A stretch of DNA of 64,000 nt, from contig NZ_FRBW01000003.1 of the NCBI RefSeq assembly GCF_900142725.1, forward strand, positions 496,001-560,000, in the 5' to 3' direction. This document shows positions 16,689 through 28,547 of the stretch, one piece after another. A program made the position numbers and the translations under genes. The DNA comes from Roseibium suaedae (GTDB lineage Bacteria; Pseudomonadota; Alphaproteobacteria; Rhizobiales; Stappiaceae). The notes beneath the pieces are model-generated. The model was not told the origin of the DNA and ran no database searches. It worked only from the letters and a program-made list of their open reading frames with translations. Positions within the stretch are counted from its first letter, which is position 1. Each line of letters opens with the position of its first letter.

Positions 16689-18188
16689 TCAGACCTCGTA
16701 GAAATCTGCGACCAGACGGTCGAGCAGACGCACGCCGTAGCCAGTGGCCCAGCTCTGGTTGTACTCGTGCTTGGCCGGACCGAAAGCCGTGCCGGCAATG
16801 TCCAGGTGCGCCCAGGTCACGTTGTTGGTGAAACGCTGCAGGAACTGCGCTGCGGTGATGGAGCCACCCATCCGGCCCCCGGTGTTCTTCACATCCGCAT
16901 TGGGTGTGTCGATCAGCTTGTCATAGGCCTTGGACAACGGCATGCGCCACACAGTTTCCCCTGAGGACTTGCCTGCGGCATTCAGCCGATCCGCCAGCTC
17001 GTCATTGTTGGAATACATGCCCGCGTGCTCGTGCCCGAGGGCAACCAGAACCGCACCGGTCAGAGTCGCAAGATCGATCATGAAGGCGGGCTTGAAACGC
17101 TCCTGGGTGTACCAGAGCGCATCGGCCAGAACGAGGCGGCCTTCCGCATCCGTGTTGAGGATCTCGATGGTCGTGCCGGACATGGCGGTCAGGATGTCGC
17201 CCGGACGATAGGCACCTGCATCCGGCATGTTCTCGACGAGGCCGATCACACCCACCACATTGACCTTGGCCTTGCGGCCTGCCAGCGCATGCATGAGACC
17301 TGTCACGGCCGCAGCGCCGCCCATGTCGCCCTTCATCTCGTCCATGCCGGCACCCGGCTTGATCGAGATGCCGCCGCTATCGAAAACCACGCCCTTGCCG
17401 ACGAAGGCCAGAGGCGCATCGTCCTTCTTGCCGCCGTTCCAACGCATGATCGCAAGGCGCGGAGGACGGGCAGAGCCCTGAGCAACGCCGAGGAGCGCAC
17501 CCATCTTCAGCTTCTTCAGTTCTTTCTCGCCGAGGATCTCGACCTCGACGCCGAGCTTTTCCAGCTCCTTTGCCTTCTCGGCAAACTCGACGGTGCCAAG
17601 GTCGTTCGGCGGCAGGTTGACGAGATCGCGGGCAAGGCAAACGCCTCCGGACACGGCCTCATAGCGGCTCCAGGCCTTCTTGGCGGCCTTCGGATCCTCA
17701 ACGGCAAACTCGATCTTGACGTTCACCGGAGCGTCTTCCCCGGCCTTGGGGCTCTTGTAGGCATCGAATACATAAGAGCGCAGCACCGCCCCCATGGCAA
17801 CGAGCGCAGCCTTGTCCGCATCGACAGGCGCTTCGCCCGGCAGGTCGAAGACCACGGTGACGCGCGCGGCCTTGGCAGACAAGGCACAGGCCTGGATGGA
17901 GCCACCGAGCTTCAGCCAGTCTTCTTCTGCATAGACGGCAAGGTCACCCGTGCCGAACACGAAGAGGCGGTCGAGCGAAAGACCGGCGGGAGCAATCAGA
18001 TCCAGCGAGCTGCCCTTCTTGCCGGAAAAACCGGCAACGGCGGCGGGGCGCGCAAGGCCACCGGCCAGCGGCGCAACAAGCTCGGCAGCCACCTTGCCAA
18101 GGGCAAGCTCTTCGCCCGCCAGAACAACCACGATGCCGTCCTGCGGCGCTTCCGCCTTTGCAAATGAGATCTTCGTCAGCTTGCTCAT
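16689..18188 (-). CDS. pepA: Leucyl aminopeptidase (M17)
   Basis: A cytoplasmic di-metal aminopeptidase that releases N-terminal residues, especially leucine, and in some bacteria also binds DNA. The C-terminal catalytic domain shows all signatures: [17 protein letters not shown] with the metal ligands, [11 protein letters not shown], and the family motif [14 protein letters not shown] with the catalytic arginine. The N-terminal third is the less conserved macro-like domain. Length is 499 residues, normal for the family. It starts at the ATG at 18188, with 232 bases to lptF, which is transcribed the other way; both promoters must lie in that space. The holC-pepA proximity is a common arrangement. 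Confidence 0.96.
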   Translation of the reverse strand: MSKLTKISFAKAEAPQDGIVVVLAGEELALGKVAAELVAPLAGGLARPAAVAGFSGKKGSSLDLIAPAGLSLDRLFVFGTGDLAVYAEEDWLKLGGSIQACALSAKAARVTVVFDLPGEAPVDADKAALVAMGAVLRSYVFDAYKSPKAGEDAPVNVKIEFAVEDPKAAKKAWSRYEAVSGGVCLARDLVNLPPNDLGTVEFAEKAKELEKLGVEVEILGEKELKKLKMGALLGVAQGSARPPRLAIMRWNGGKKDDAPLAFVGKGVVFDSGGISIKPGAGMDEMKGDMGGAAAVTGLMHALAGRKAKVNVVGVIGLVENMPDAGAYRPGDILTAMSGTTIEILNTDAEGRLVLADALWYTQERFKPAFMIDLATLTGAVLVALGHEHAGMYSNNDELADRLNAAGKSSGETVWRMPLSKAYDKLIDTPNADVKNTGGRMGGSITAAQFLQRFTNNVTWAHLDIAGTAFGPAKHEYNQSWATGYGVRLLDRLVADFYEV

Positions 18189-18420
18189 GTTGGCTCACAT
18201 TTTCCTTATTTCATGACAAGTGTCTGACGGGACAGGAGTTGCCCCGAACAGACACGCAACGGTTTTGCGATCATGCACCTGCCACACCATATCCAGCAAG
18301 AGCAGCAAAAATTAATTGCCGTTAACCAAGCTTGTTGAGATCCCCTTCACCAAAAACCATGTTATTGCAGGGGGAATGCCGGCAGCTTGACCGGCCCAGA
18401 AGGTTGTCATACTCAGCGGC

Positions 18421-19605
18421 ATGAAAATCCTCGAGCGCTATATCATCCGCCGTGCCTTCATGGTTTTTGCCATGACACTCGCGGCCATGACCGGCGTGGT
18501 CTGGGCAACCCAGGCCCTGCGCCAGCTCGATCTGGTAACCTCCAAGGGCCAGACGCTGATCCAGTTCATCTCCATCACCATGCTCGCCATGCCGTTCCTG
18601 GTGGTGATCGTTGCGCCCTTCGCGCTGATGATCGCCCTGGTCCTCGTGCTCAATGCGCTCTCCGGCGACAGCGAACTGATCGTGATCAACGCCACAGGCG
18701 GCTCGCGCTTTCTGGTGCTGAAGCCCGTGCTGATCTTCGCCGTCACGGTGATGGTCCTTTGCGGCACGCTGTCGCTTTATGTGGCACCACTCGGCTTGTC
18801 CCAGCTGCGCGAGGAAATCACCCGTGTGCGTGCGGATCTGGTTGCCAACATTGTCCAGCCCGGCCGGTTCATCTCTGTCGAGGATGGCCTGACCTTCCAC
18901 ATCCGCAACCGCTCGGGCAACGGCACGCTGGAAGGCCTGCTTCTGCATGACATCCGCGAGCCGGACTCCGCCTTCACCTATCAGGCGGAAACCGGCCATA
19001 TCGTTGAAATGCAGAACCGGACCCTGCTGGTGATGCAGAACGGCACGATCCAGCGCAAGCCGCAGGCGGATGGAGACATTTCCATCGTACGCTTTCAGTC
19101 CTATGCCTTTGACCTCTCCAGCCTGATTCCTCAGGCCTCCACGCCGGTCTACAAGGCAAGCGAACGATCGACGGCCGATCTCATGTCCCCGTCCCCGGAT
19201 GATGCCTATGCTACGCAGCATCCGGACAAGCTTCTCCAGGAGCTGCATGAGCGCTTCAGCCAGCCGCTCTATCCGGTTGCCTTCAGCCTGATCGTTTTCG
19301 CCTTCCTTGGCCGGGTGCGCACCACCAGGCAAAACCGCAACATGGCGGTTCTGGGGGCCATCGTCGGCTGTGTCACCCTGCGCACCGCCGGCTTCGGGGT
19401 CACGGCAATCGCTGGCGAAGGCGTCCTGACCACCGCCCTGCTCTATTTCGTCCCGCTGCTTGGAATTGTCCTGTCCATGTGGACCATTCTCAAGGATGAG
19501 CGCCTGACGCCGCCCAAGTGGGCAGGAAACCGTCTCGAGGCGATCGGCGAGTGGATCGAGCGGGTGACTGACCGCATCAACGGCCGCACCAACGGGGTTT
19601 CATAA
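18421..19605 (+). CDS. lptF: LPS export ABC transporter permease LptF
   Basis: One of the two inner-membrane permeases that, with the LptB ATPases, extract lipopolysaccharide from the inner membrane and push it along the LptC-A bridge. Three N-terminal hydrophobic segments (about residues 12-35, 52-80, 95-125) and three near the C-terminus (about 280-365) flank a periplasmic beta-jellyroll domain, the YjgP/YjgQ architecture. The start ILERYIIRRAFMVF is typical of LptF. lptG begins four bases after its stop, so they are translated together. First gene of a six-gene envelope operon. Confidence 0.94.
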   Translation: MKILERYIIRRAFMVFAMTLAAMTGVVWATQALRQLDLVTSKGQTLIQFISITMLAMPFLVVIVAPFALMIALVLVLNALSGDSELIVINATGGSRFLVLKPVLIFAVTVMVLCGTLSLYVAPLGLSQLREEITRVRADLVANIVQPGRFISVEDGLTFHIRNRSGNGTLEGLLLHDIREPDSAFTYQAETGHIVEMQNRTLLVMQNGTIQRKPQADGDISIVRFQSYAFDLSSLIPQASTPVYKASERSTADLMSPSPDDAYATQHPDKLLQELHERFSQPLYPVAFSLIVFAFLGRVRTTRQNRNMAVLGAIVGCVTLRTAGFGVTAIAGEGVLTTALLYFVPLLGIVLSMWTILKDERLTPPKWAGNRLEAIGEWIERVTDRINGRTNGVS

Positions 19606-19609
19606 GACC

Positions 19610-20704
19610 ATGATCCTCGGACGCACGCTCACGCTCTATTTCTCCGGCAAGTTCCTGAAGGCCATCCTGGGCCTCTTCCTGCTTGCCGCGGTCCTGATCT
19701 ATCTCTTCGACGTGCTGGAACTTGTCCGGCGTGCCGGAGACCGGGAAGGCTTCTCGGTTCTGCGCGTTGCCATGATCTCGCTTCTGCGCGTCCCTCTTCT
19801 TCTGGAACAGGTCATCCCGTTTGCAGTCCTGTTCGGGTCGATCGCCAGCTTTGTCGCTCTCAGCCGTGCGCTGGAACTGGTCGTGACGAGAGCTGCCGGC
19901 ATCTCCGTCTGGCAGTTCACCCTCCCCGCCATTCTGGTGGGCTTGCTTCTCGGCATCCTGTCGATCACCGCCTACAATCCGGCTGCGGTCTGGCTGCAAC
20001 AGAAATCGGATGAAGTCGCCTCGGGCCTGTTCGGCTCGGACCAGAGCATGCTGATGAGCTCAACAGGCGATGTCTGGGTCCGTCAGGACGGCCTGGACGG
20101 CGAATCCGTTCTGCGGGCGCAACAGCTCATGGATGGCGGAGAGCGTCTTCAGGGTGTGACGATCTTCACCTTTGACCATTCAGGAACCTTCCAGGAGCGC
20201 ATCGAAGCCCGGGAAGCCGTGCTTAGCCAGCAGCTGTGGAACCTGAAGGACGTGACCGTCTACACAACTGATGCCGATCCGCAACACTATGGATCCTATT
20301 CGGTCAGCACCTACCTCACACCGACGGAAGTGCGCGAGAGCATCGGCTCTCCCGAATCGATTTCCTTCTGGAATCTGCCCCGGTTTATCGAGCTGGCCAG
20401 TAACGCAGGTCTGCCAGCCTATCGATATGCCTTGCAATATCAGACGCTTCTGGCTCGTCCCCTGCTTTTGGTGGCCATGATCCTGATTGCGGCGGCAGTT
20501 TCCCTTAAAGTTTCACGCTTCGGAGGCTTGGGCCGGATGATTCTGGGTGGAATCCTTTCCGGCTTCGTGCTTTACGTTCTATCGGAGCTCGCGAAGGACT
20601 TTGGCGGAGCGGGGATTGTACCGCCAATTGTCGCCGCCTGGGCTCCTGGGGTCTTTGGAGTGCTCATGGGGCTTACAATCCTGCTGAATCAGGAAGATGG
20701 GTGA
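19610..20704 (+). CDS. lptG: LPS export ABC transporter permease LptG
   Basis: Partner permease of LptF in the LptB2FG complex. It begins GRTLTLYFSGKFLKA, shows the same three plus three hydrophobic segments around a periplasmic domain, and has the family segment FGSIASFVALSRALELVVTR. Length is 364 residues. It starts four bases after lptF and its stop overlaps the start of lptD, so the export machine and its outer-membrane receptor are produced from one message. The lptA, lptB and lptC genes are not in this window. Confidence 0.94.
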   Translation: MILGRTLTLYFSGKFLKAILGLFLLAAVLIYLFDVLELVRRAGDREGFSVLRVAMISLLRVPLLLEQVIPFAVLFGSIASFVALSRALELVVTRAAGISVWQFTLPAILVGLLLGILSITAYNPAAVWLQQKSDEVASGLFGSDQSMLMSSTGDVWVRQDGLDGESVLRAQQLMDGGERLQGVTIFTFDHSGTFQERIEAREAVLSQQLWNLKDVTVYTTDADPQHYGSYSVSTYLTPTEVRESIGSPESISFWNLPRFIELASNAGLPAYRYALQYQTLLARPLLLVAMILIAAAVSLKVSRFGGLGRMILGGILSGFVLYVLSELAKDFGGAGIVPPIVAAWAPGVFGVLMGLTILLNQEDG

Positions 20705-23120
20705 AGATCGAGTGACTAGTGCTTCTTCCATGGTCCTGGCCCTGGATAAGGGGTTTACCACGCGCAGGTCTGTTGCGACCGCGCGAACCCTGCTGTTTTG
20801 CCTTGGCCTGTCCGTTTCCACGCTGACACTGATCGCCGCCGCCCCGGTTGCGCAGGCGCAGGACGTGCTTGCCCAGCAGCTTGGCGGAAAAGTGCGCGAC
20901 GACGCACAAATGCTGCTGGAATCCAGCCAGATCACCTATGACTTCGACCGGGACCTGATCATTGCCAGTGGCAAGGTCCAGATCTTCTATGACGGCTATA
21001 CGGTCGAAGCCGACCGCATCGTCTATGACCGCAAGAACGGCAAGATGTCCGCGCGTGGCAACGTCATCATGACCGAGCCGGACGGAAACGTGGTGCAGAG
21101 CCATGAGCTCGCCCTGTCCGAGGACTTCGCCAACGTCTTTGCCGAGACCCTGCAGATCGACACGCCCCAGCGCACCCGCTTCCTGGCGGAGCGCGCAAAC
21201 CGCACCGACAACAACGTCACGACGTTCGAGAACGGCATCTACACGGTCTACACCCGGCCGACAAACCCGCCGGACAAGCCTCCGCTGTGGCGCATCCGGG
21301 CGGCGAAGATCATTCACAATCAGCAGGAAAAGACGATCGAGTACGAGGATGCCTCGTTCGAGCTCTTTGGCGCATCTGTTGCCTACCTGCCCTATTTCTC
21401 GATGCCTGACCCTACGGTCAAGCGCAAGTCGGGCTTCCTCATTCCAGGTGGCGTGACCTCCAACAAGCTGGGCGTTGGCGCCGTTGTTCCCTATTACTGG
21501 GCGCTCAGCCCCAATTACGACCTGACAACCACTGTCGCTCCGATGTCCAAGCAGGGCGTGCTGGGTGACGCCGCCTTCCGGCACCGTCTCTCCAACGGCA
21601 TGTATACGGTCAGCGTTGCTGGTCTGGTTCAGTCCAGTCCGGGCGAGTTCGACGGCACCAGCGGTGACCGGCGCTTCCGCGGCGCGATCAACACAACCGG
21701 CTCCTTCCAGCTCACCGAGAACTGGAAGTACGGCTGGGACATCACCTACAAGAGCGACCGCTCGTTCTTTGACGACTATTCCTTCGTCAGCTTCGACGAC
21801 AATGGCGAGACCAGCGAAGTCTATCTGTCCGGAAATACGCTCCGGAACGGGCTGAGCTTCCGTGGCTACGCCTTCTCCCTGTCGCAGGAGGACTACACCA
21901 CCACCGGCGTCAACGATCCGAGCTCTGCCTTCTCCCCGATTGGCCAGTCCCTTCAGGAAAAGCAGCCGATCGTCGCGCCGGTCATTGACTACAACTTTGT
22001 CTTCGATGATCCGGTTGCAGGTGGGGAACTCTCGCTCACGAGCAATTTCACATCGCTTACCCGCTCCGAGACAGACGCCTTTCAGTCCACGGGTTCGAAC
22101 GTCGACCGCTTCCGCGGCGTTGACGGCACGTTCTCCCGTCTCAGCGTCAGATCCGACTGGCGCCGGACCTTTATTGACCCGATCGGCCAGGTCTTCACGC
22201 CCTTTGCCTATGTCCGCGGCGATCTGTTCTTCCTGGCGTCCGCCGACAAGAATGTGGCAGCCCTGACGGACGAGGCCTTTGTCGGCCGTGCGATGCCTGC
22301 TGCCGGTCTCGAATACCGCTATCCGTTCCTCGCGACGTTTGACGGCGGCAACCAGGTTCTGGAGCCGATTGCCCAGGTCGTCGTGCGTCCGAACGAGCAG
22401 CGTATCGGCGAGTTGCCGAACGAAGATGCGCAAAGCCTCGTCTTTGATGCCACGACCCTCTTCGACACGGACAAGTTCTCTGGTTTCGACCGCGCAGAAG
22501 GTGGTTCGCGCCTCAATGTTGGTCTTAGCTACAAGCTGCAGCTTGATGAGGGCTATTACCTCAGCACGCTCTTTGGCCGCTCCTACCAGATCGCCGGCGA
22601 GAACTCCTACGCCACGGCCGATCTTGTCGGCACCAGCATCAATTCCGGTCTTGCGACCGGCAAGTCCGACTATGTCGGCAGCATGTATCTGGACACCTAT
22701 TATGGCGTGAAGCTGGGCGCTCAGGCCCGCCTTGACGACAAGGACTTCAGCGTGCGCCGCTTCCAGGCCCAGGCAACCGGCACCTACGGGCCGGTGGTGT
22801 CCTCGCTCGCCTATGCTTTCCTCGGCAAGCAGCCGGACCTTGGCATCAACGATCCCCGTGAGGAAATCGTCGGCTCAGCCAGCCTCCGGCTTGAGGAAAA
22901 CTGGCGTGTCTTCGGTTCCATGCGTTATGATCTGGAGAACAAGGACATCGTTCAGAACGGTCTTGGCGTCGGCTACGACGACGAGGGCTTCTCCATGTCC
23001 GTGTCCTACGCGGAAGACCGCAGCCGCAACAATGGCGGTGACGTCGACCGGATGTTCTACCTGCGCCTTGGCCTGAGAACCATTGGCAGCACGCAGGTCT
23101 CGTCCGGCTCTCTGGATTGA
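20697..23120 (+). CDS. lptD: LPS-assembly outer-membrane protein LptD
   Basis: Outer-membrane beta-barrel that inserts lipopolysaccharide into the outer leaflet. A hydrophobic signal sequence ends near residue 55 (PVAQAQD). The N-terminal OstA/LptA-like jellyroll covers about residues 75-230 (SSQITYDFDRDLIIASGKVQ, then YEDASFELFGASVAYLPYF), and the rest is the LptD barrel with an alternating aromatic-polar pattern to the C-terminus. At 807 residues it is of normal size. The ATG at 20697 overlaps the lptG stop; an ATG at 20730 is possible. It needs LptE, not seen here. Confidence 0.95.
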   Translation: MGEDRVTSASSMVLALDKGFTTRRSVATARTLLFCLGLSVSTLTLIAAAPVAQAQDVLAQQLGGKVRDDAQMLLESSQITYDFDRDLIIASGKVQIFYDGYTVEADRIVYDRKNGKMSARGNVIMTEPDGNVVQSHELALSEDFANVFAETLQIDTPQRTRFLAERANRTDNNVTTFENGIYTVYTRPTNPPDKPPLWRIRAAKIIHNQQEKTIEYEDASFELFGASVAYLPYFSMPDPTVKRKSGFLIPGGVTSNKLGVGAVVPYYWALSPNYDLTTTVAPMSKQGVLGDAAFRHRLSNGMYTVSVAGLVQSSPGEFDGTSGDRRFRGAINTTGSFQLTENWKYGWDITYKSDRSFFDDYSFVSFDDNGETSEVYLSGNTLRNGLSFRGYAFSLSQEDYTTTGVNDPSSAFSPIGQSLQEKQPIVAPVIDYNFVFDDPVAGGELSLTSNFTSLTRSETDAFQSTGSNVDRFRGVDGTFSRLSVRSDWRRTFIDPIGQVFTPFAYVRGDLFFLASADKNVAALTDEAFVGRAMPAAGLEYRYPFLATFDGGNQVLEPIAQVVVRPNEQRIGELPNEDAQSLVFDATTLFDTDKFSGFDRAEGGSRLNVGLSYKLQLDEGYYLSTLFGRSYQIAGENSYATADLVGTSINSGLATGKSDYVGSMYLDTYYGVKLGAQARLDDKDFSVRRFQAQATGTYGPVVSSLAYAFLGKQPDLGINDPREEIVGSASLRLEENWRVFGSMRYDLENKDIVQNGLGVGYDDEGFSMSVSYAEDRSRNNGGDVDRMFYLRLGLRTIGSTQVSSGSLD

Positions 23121-23131
23121 TGGCACTTTCG

Positions 23132-23162
23132 AACCGGAGACCGCTGTCGGCCTCCGGTTTTC
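23132..23162 (+). terminator. Hairpin between lptD and the surA-like gene
   Basis: AACCGGAG and CTCCGGTT pair around a 12-base loop and are followed by a short T run. It could act as a partial terminator that lowers expression of the downstream surA-pdxA-rsmA part of the operon. Confidence 0.55.
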
Positions 23163-23365
23163 GCAGGTTGAGGAGACCTGATGCCATCATTCCGCCGCAG
23201 CAATGGCCTTTCTGGGCGGCTCGCGGCCGGAAGAATTCGCCCCCGGACGCCCGCACCCTTTGAAATTGCTTGCTGGTTGTGCAAAATCAGGGAAACGAAA
23301 TTTGAAATGCCGGTACGGCAGTCCCGTCCCCGCATGTATTTCAGGATTGATTGGAAAAGGTCTCG

Positions 23366-24298
23366 ATGCGCATCACCCTTTCGACCCTCAGTCTGGCTCT
23401 GGCACTGGCTGTCGCCACTCCCTTGGCTGGTCCCGTCGCCACGGCAAGTGCCGCGACCATTGAGGTCGTCGTCAACGACAAGGCCATCACAACCTACGAG
23501 ATCCAGCAGCGCGCCCGACTGATCACCCTGACCCAGCGCAAGAGCGGCGCGGTTGCCCAGAAGCTGGCAAAGGAAGAACTGGTCAACGATGTGCTTCAGC
23601 TCACTGAAGCAAACCGCGTCGGCGTACGTGTGTCACAGGCCGAAGTGGATGGCGCCTTTGCCAACATCGCCCGAAGCGTCAAGCTCACCCCTTCCCAGCT
23701 TGCGCAGGCCCTGGGCCAGAGCGGCGTGAAGGCAGATACCCTGAAGGAGCGCCTGCGCGCACAGCTCGCCTGGGTCCAGACCGTCCGCCGGCGTTTCCAG
23801 GCCGATGTTCACATCAACGAAAGCGATGTCATCGCGGCCCTGCGCAAGTCCGACAAGGCAGAAAAAGCCACGAGCATGGAATATGACCTGCGCCAGGTCA
23901 TCGTGGTCGTACCGTCCAAGTCTTCGGGCAGCTTCAAATCCAAGCGCAAGAACGAGAGCGACCAGATCCGCAAGGCCTTCAATGGCTGCGACACTGCCGG
24001 ACCTGTCCTGGCGAAATACAGCGAAGTTGTCATGAAGCCTGTCGGCCGCCGTCTGGAGACCGAGTTGCCAGGCAACCTGAAGGACGACATCGAAAAGACC
24101 GAACCGGGCCGGCTGACCAAACCGCAACAGACCGGCAAGGGCTATGAAATGATTGCCGTCTGCTCCAAGCGCGAACTTCAGTCGGACATTGCCGCCCGCA
24201 CGGAAGTCGAGAACGAACTGCGCGCCAAGGAAGGCGAAGCCATGTCCCGCCGCTACCTGATGGAACTGCGCAGCCGGGCCACCATTATCGAACGCTGA
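23366..24298 (+). CDS. SurA-like periplasmic chaperone
   Basis: A periplasmic folding factor related to SurA, which escorts outer-membrane proteins such as LptD. A signal peptide of about 29 residues (MRITLSTLSLALALAVATP and following) ends at ASA. The mature part begins with the SurA N-terminal chaperone helix bundle: IEVVVNDKAITTYEIQQRAR, then helices to about residue 160. Beyond that comes one PPIase-like domain, but I do not see a clear parvulin signature, so isomerase activity is doubtful. At about 310 residues it is shorter than enterobacterial SurA and typical of alphaproteobacteria. The ATG at 23366 has GAAAAGG five bases upstream. It follows lptD and precedes pdxA by two bases. Confidence 0.85.
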   Translation: MRITLSTLSLALALAVATPLAGPVATASAATIEVVVNDKAITTYEIQQRARLITLTQRKSGAVAQKLAKEELVNDVLQLTEANRVGVRVSQAEVDGAFANIARSVKLTPSQLAQALGQSGVKADTLKERLRAQLAWVQTVRRRFQADVHINESDVIAALRKSDKAEKATSMEYDLRQVIVVVPSKSSGSFKSKRKNESDQIRKAFNGCDTAGPVLAKYSEVVMKPVGRRLETELPGNLKDDIEKTEPGRLTKPQQTGKGYEMIAVCSKRELQSDIAARTEVENELRAKEGEAMSRRYLMELRSRATIIER

Positions 24299-24300
24299 TC

Positions 24301-25320
24301 ATGGCCCGCGACAAGATCTCCCTCGCCGTGACCTGCGGCGAGCCTGCGGGCATTGGCCCGGACATTACCCTGCTCGCATGGAGCGCCCGCAAGGCCCTTG
24401 GTCTGCCGTCCTTCTATCTGAGGGCGGATCCCGGTTTCATCGCCCGCCGCGCCAAACGGCTCGGTCTCGATGTTCCGATCCAGGCCGTTGAGCCTGAGGA
24501 TGCCGCGTCCGTCTTCGCCAAGAGCCTTCCGATTGTACCAACAGGCTCGGGCCTGGAAGACACGCCGGGCGTCGAGGCGCCCGCCTCGGCCGCCAGCGTG
24601 ATCACCTCCATCGAAGCCTGTGTCGAGGATTGTGCCAAGGGCAGAGCCAGCGCGGTCGTGACCAACCCGATCAACAAGGCAGCGCTCTATGGTGCAGGCT
24701 TCACCTATCCGGGTCACACGGAATTTCTCGGCCATCTTGCCACACGCCACTGGCCGGGAGCGAGTGCTACGCCGGTGATGATGATTGCCGGCCCCAGCCT
24801 GATGGTCGTTCCGGTCACCATTCACATCGCAATCGCCGAAGTGCCTGCCGCGCTGACACAGGACCTGATCCTCGAGACGGCACGGATCACCGCAGCCGAT
24901 CTGAAGACCCGCTTCGGCATCCCCTCGCCGCGTCTGGCCTTTTGCGGGCTGAACCCGCATGCGGGCGAGAATGGCGCCATGGGCCAGGAAGAACTGACGG
25001 TCATCACGCCCGCGCTTGAAATCCTGCGCGCCGAAGGCATTGACGCCATTGGTCCGCTGCCCGCCGACACCATGTTCCACCCGCGTGCGCGGGAGAGCTA
25101 TGATGTGGCGCTCGGCATGTATCATGATCAGGTTCTGGTTCCGGCAAAGACCATCGGCTTTGACGATGCGGTGAATGTCACCCTCGGCCTGCCTTTCGTT
25201 CGCACCTCGCCGGACCATGGCACTGCCTATGGCCTTGCCGGCACGGGCAAGGCCCGCCCAGACAGTTTTGCAGCCGCCCTGCGCATGGCCGCAGCCCTAG
25301 CCAATCCCGGAGCGCTCTGA
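24301..25320 (+). CDS. pdxA: 4-hydroxythreonine-4-phosphate dehydrogenase
   Basis: Oxidises 4-phosphohydroxy-L-threonine with NAD in the DXP-dependent route to pyridoxal phosphate. Family blocks are [20 protein letters not shown] at the start, [15 protein letters not shown], the metal-ligand segment [14 protein letters not shown], and [20 protein letters not shown] with [14 protein letters not shown] near the end. Length is 339 residues. The surA-like stop is two bases upstream, and its own TGA overlaps the rsmA ATG, so the three genes are translationally linked. The pdxA-rsmA pair is widespread. Confidence 0.96.
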   Translation: MARDKISLAVTCGEPAGIGPDITLLAWSARKALGLPSFYLRADPGFIARRAKRLGLDVPIQAVEPEDAASVFAKSLPIVPTGSGLEDTPGVEAPASAASVITSIEACVEDCAKGRASAVVTNPINKAALYGAGFTYPGHTEFLGHLATRHWPGASATPVMMIAGPSLMVVPVTIHIAIAEVPAALTQDLILETARITAADLKTRFGIPSPRLAFCGLNPHAGENGAMGQEELTVITPALEILRAEGIDAIGPLPADTMFHPRARESYDVALGMYHDQVLVPAKTIGFDDAVNVTLGLPFVRTSPDHGTAYGLAGTGKARPDSFAAALRMAAALANPGAL

Positions 25321-26174
25321 TGGCTCAGATCGATGACCTGCCGCCTCTCAGAGACGTGATCGCCCAGCATGGATTGGATGCGAAGAAGTCCCTTGGCCAG
25401 AACTTCCTGCTCGACCTCAACCTGACGTCCCGCATTGCCCGGGCTGCTGCTCCCCTCGAGGACTGCACGGTTCTGGAGGTCGGTCCCGGTCCCGGCGGGC
25501 TCACCCGCGCGCTTCTTGCAGCCGGTGCCAAGCGCGTCGTGGCGATCGAGAAGGACACGCGCTGCCTGCCGGCCCTGGCAGAAGTCTCTGCCCATTATGA
25601 CGGACGGCTGGAGGTGATCGAAGGCGATGCGCTGAAGATCGATCCGGTGAAGATTGCGGGCGGCGACAGGATCAAGATCGTCGCCAACCTGCCCTATAAT
25701 GTCGGCACCCAGCTTCTGCTCAACTGGATCACCACGCCGCAGTGGCCGCCCTTCTGGGATTCACTGACGCTGATGTTCCAGAAGGAAGTCGGTGAGCGCA
25801 TCGTTGCCCGCCCCGGCTCCAAGGCCTATGGGCGGCTTGGCGTTCTGGCAGGCTGGCGCACGGAAGCCAGCATGCTCTTTGACCTCAACCCCAAGGCCTT
25901 CACACCGCCTCCGAAGGTCACATCGACGGTCGTGCATCTGTTGCCGCGCAAGGAGCCGGAACCCTGCTCCCAGAAGGCGCTGGAGCGCGTGACCGCAGCC
26001 GCCTTCGGCCAGCGCCGCAAGATGCTGCGCGCCAGCCTCAAGTCCCTTGGTGGCCCGACCGAAGCCGTGATCGAGGAGGCAGGCCTCCTGCCGACCGCCC
26101 GCGCCGAAGAGATCGACATTTCCGGCTTTGTCAGACTGGCAAACGGTTTTGAAGCTGCGCAAAAGCGCGGGTGA
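25320..26174 (+). CDS. rsmA: 16S rRNA dimethyladenosine transferase (KsgA)
   Basis: Adds two methyl groups each to A1518 and A1519 at the 3' end of 16S rRNA in a late step of 30S assembly. The SAM-binding motif is [16 protein letters not shown], preceded by [16 protein letters not shown], and the catalytic motif IV is [11 protein letters not shown], where Asn and Tyr hold the target adenine. The C-terminal helical domain is complete; length is 284 residues. The ATG at 25320 overlaps the pdxA stop (TGATG). It is the last gene of the operon; a clear terminator is not seen in the 470 bases after it. Confidence 0.97.
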   Translation: MAQIDDLPPLRDVIAQHGLDAKKSLGQNFLLDLNLTSRIARAAAPLEDCTVLEVGPGPGGLTRALLAAGAKRVVAIEKDTRCLPALAEVSAHYDGRLEVIEGDALKIDPVKIAGGDRIKIVANLPYNVGTQLLLNWITTPQWPPFWDSLTLMFQKEVGERIVARPGSKAYGRLGVLAGWRTEASMLFDLNPKAFTPPPKVTSTVVHLLPRKEPEPCSQKALERVTAAAFGQRRKMLRASLKSLGGPTEAVIEEAGLLPTARAEEIDISGFVRLANGFEAAQKRG

Positions 26175-26434
26175 GGCAAGAAACTGGCCGATTGATGTCG
26201 GGACTATAGGGACGCCGGAAAAACCCGTCGCGGACCTACAGATACTTCTGCAATTCCGTCCTTGAAGGACTTGATCCTACAAACCGTTCGCTCACCTTTC
26301 CTCTTTGAGAGGCGATGCATTTCAGAGGCGGAACGGCATGGATGCCATGGTCCAGCCATGGCAGGACGGCGATGGAGGGAACGTCTCAAGAGACAGGGAA
26401 TGCCTGTCCAGTTTCCATGTTATCCCCCCTGTTC
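26175..26434. other. Non-coding space after rsmA
   Basis: With the repeat that follows, this makes 471 bases without a gene between rsmA and the exporter gene. The short open frames here have no protein-like features. I see no clear terminator for rsmA. Confidence 0.5.
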
Positions 26435-26623
26435 GTCACCCCGGACGCAGCGCAGCGAAGATCCGGGGCCTACTCATTTGCAGAGCGTTCATGTCAGGGA
26501 AGAAACCGGGCTTTGCCTGGATCGATCGGTCAATGTGGCAACGGGTGCTCAATCTCAAATAGAACCCGTTGTATGCCAGACCTCGAGTAGGCCCCGGGTC
26601 TCGCTTCACTCGCCCGGGGTGAC
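26435..26623. repeat. Dispersed inverted-arm repeat, family A copy 2
   Basis: A 189-base element bounded by GTCACCCCGG and CCGGGGTGAC. Left inner arm GGGGCCTACTCATTTGCAGA matches the inverted right arm of copy 1. The centre differs from the other copies. It ends 22 bases before the stop of the exporter gene and could serve as its transcript end. Confidence 0.88.
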
Positions 26624-26645
26624 ATGCAGAAGGACACCTTCGCCC

Positions 26646-28433
<1,788 letters not shown>

Positions 28434-28547
28434 GTCGGCGCCCTTTCATGCGGAAGGGCCGGTTACCCGGCCCCTCACTGATGACATCACGATTGTCGGC
28501 CAAGAAACCGCTCCGAATGTCGGGACACACGGAGCGCTTTGCAAGCC

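Noticed and set aside
20673..22433. 586-codon minus-strand open frame within lptD
   Set aside because: Shadow of lptD; lptD is unmistakable.
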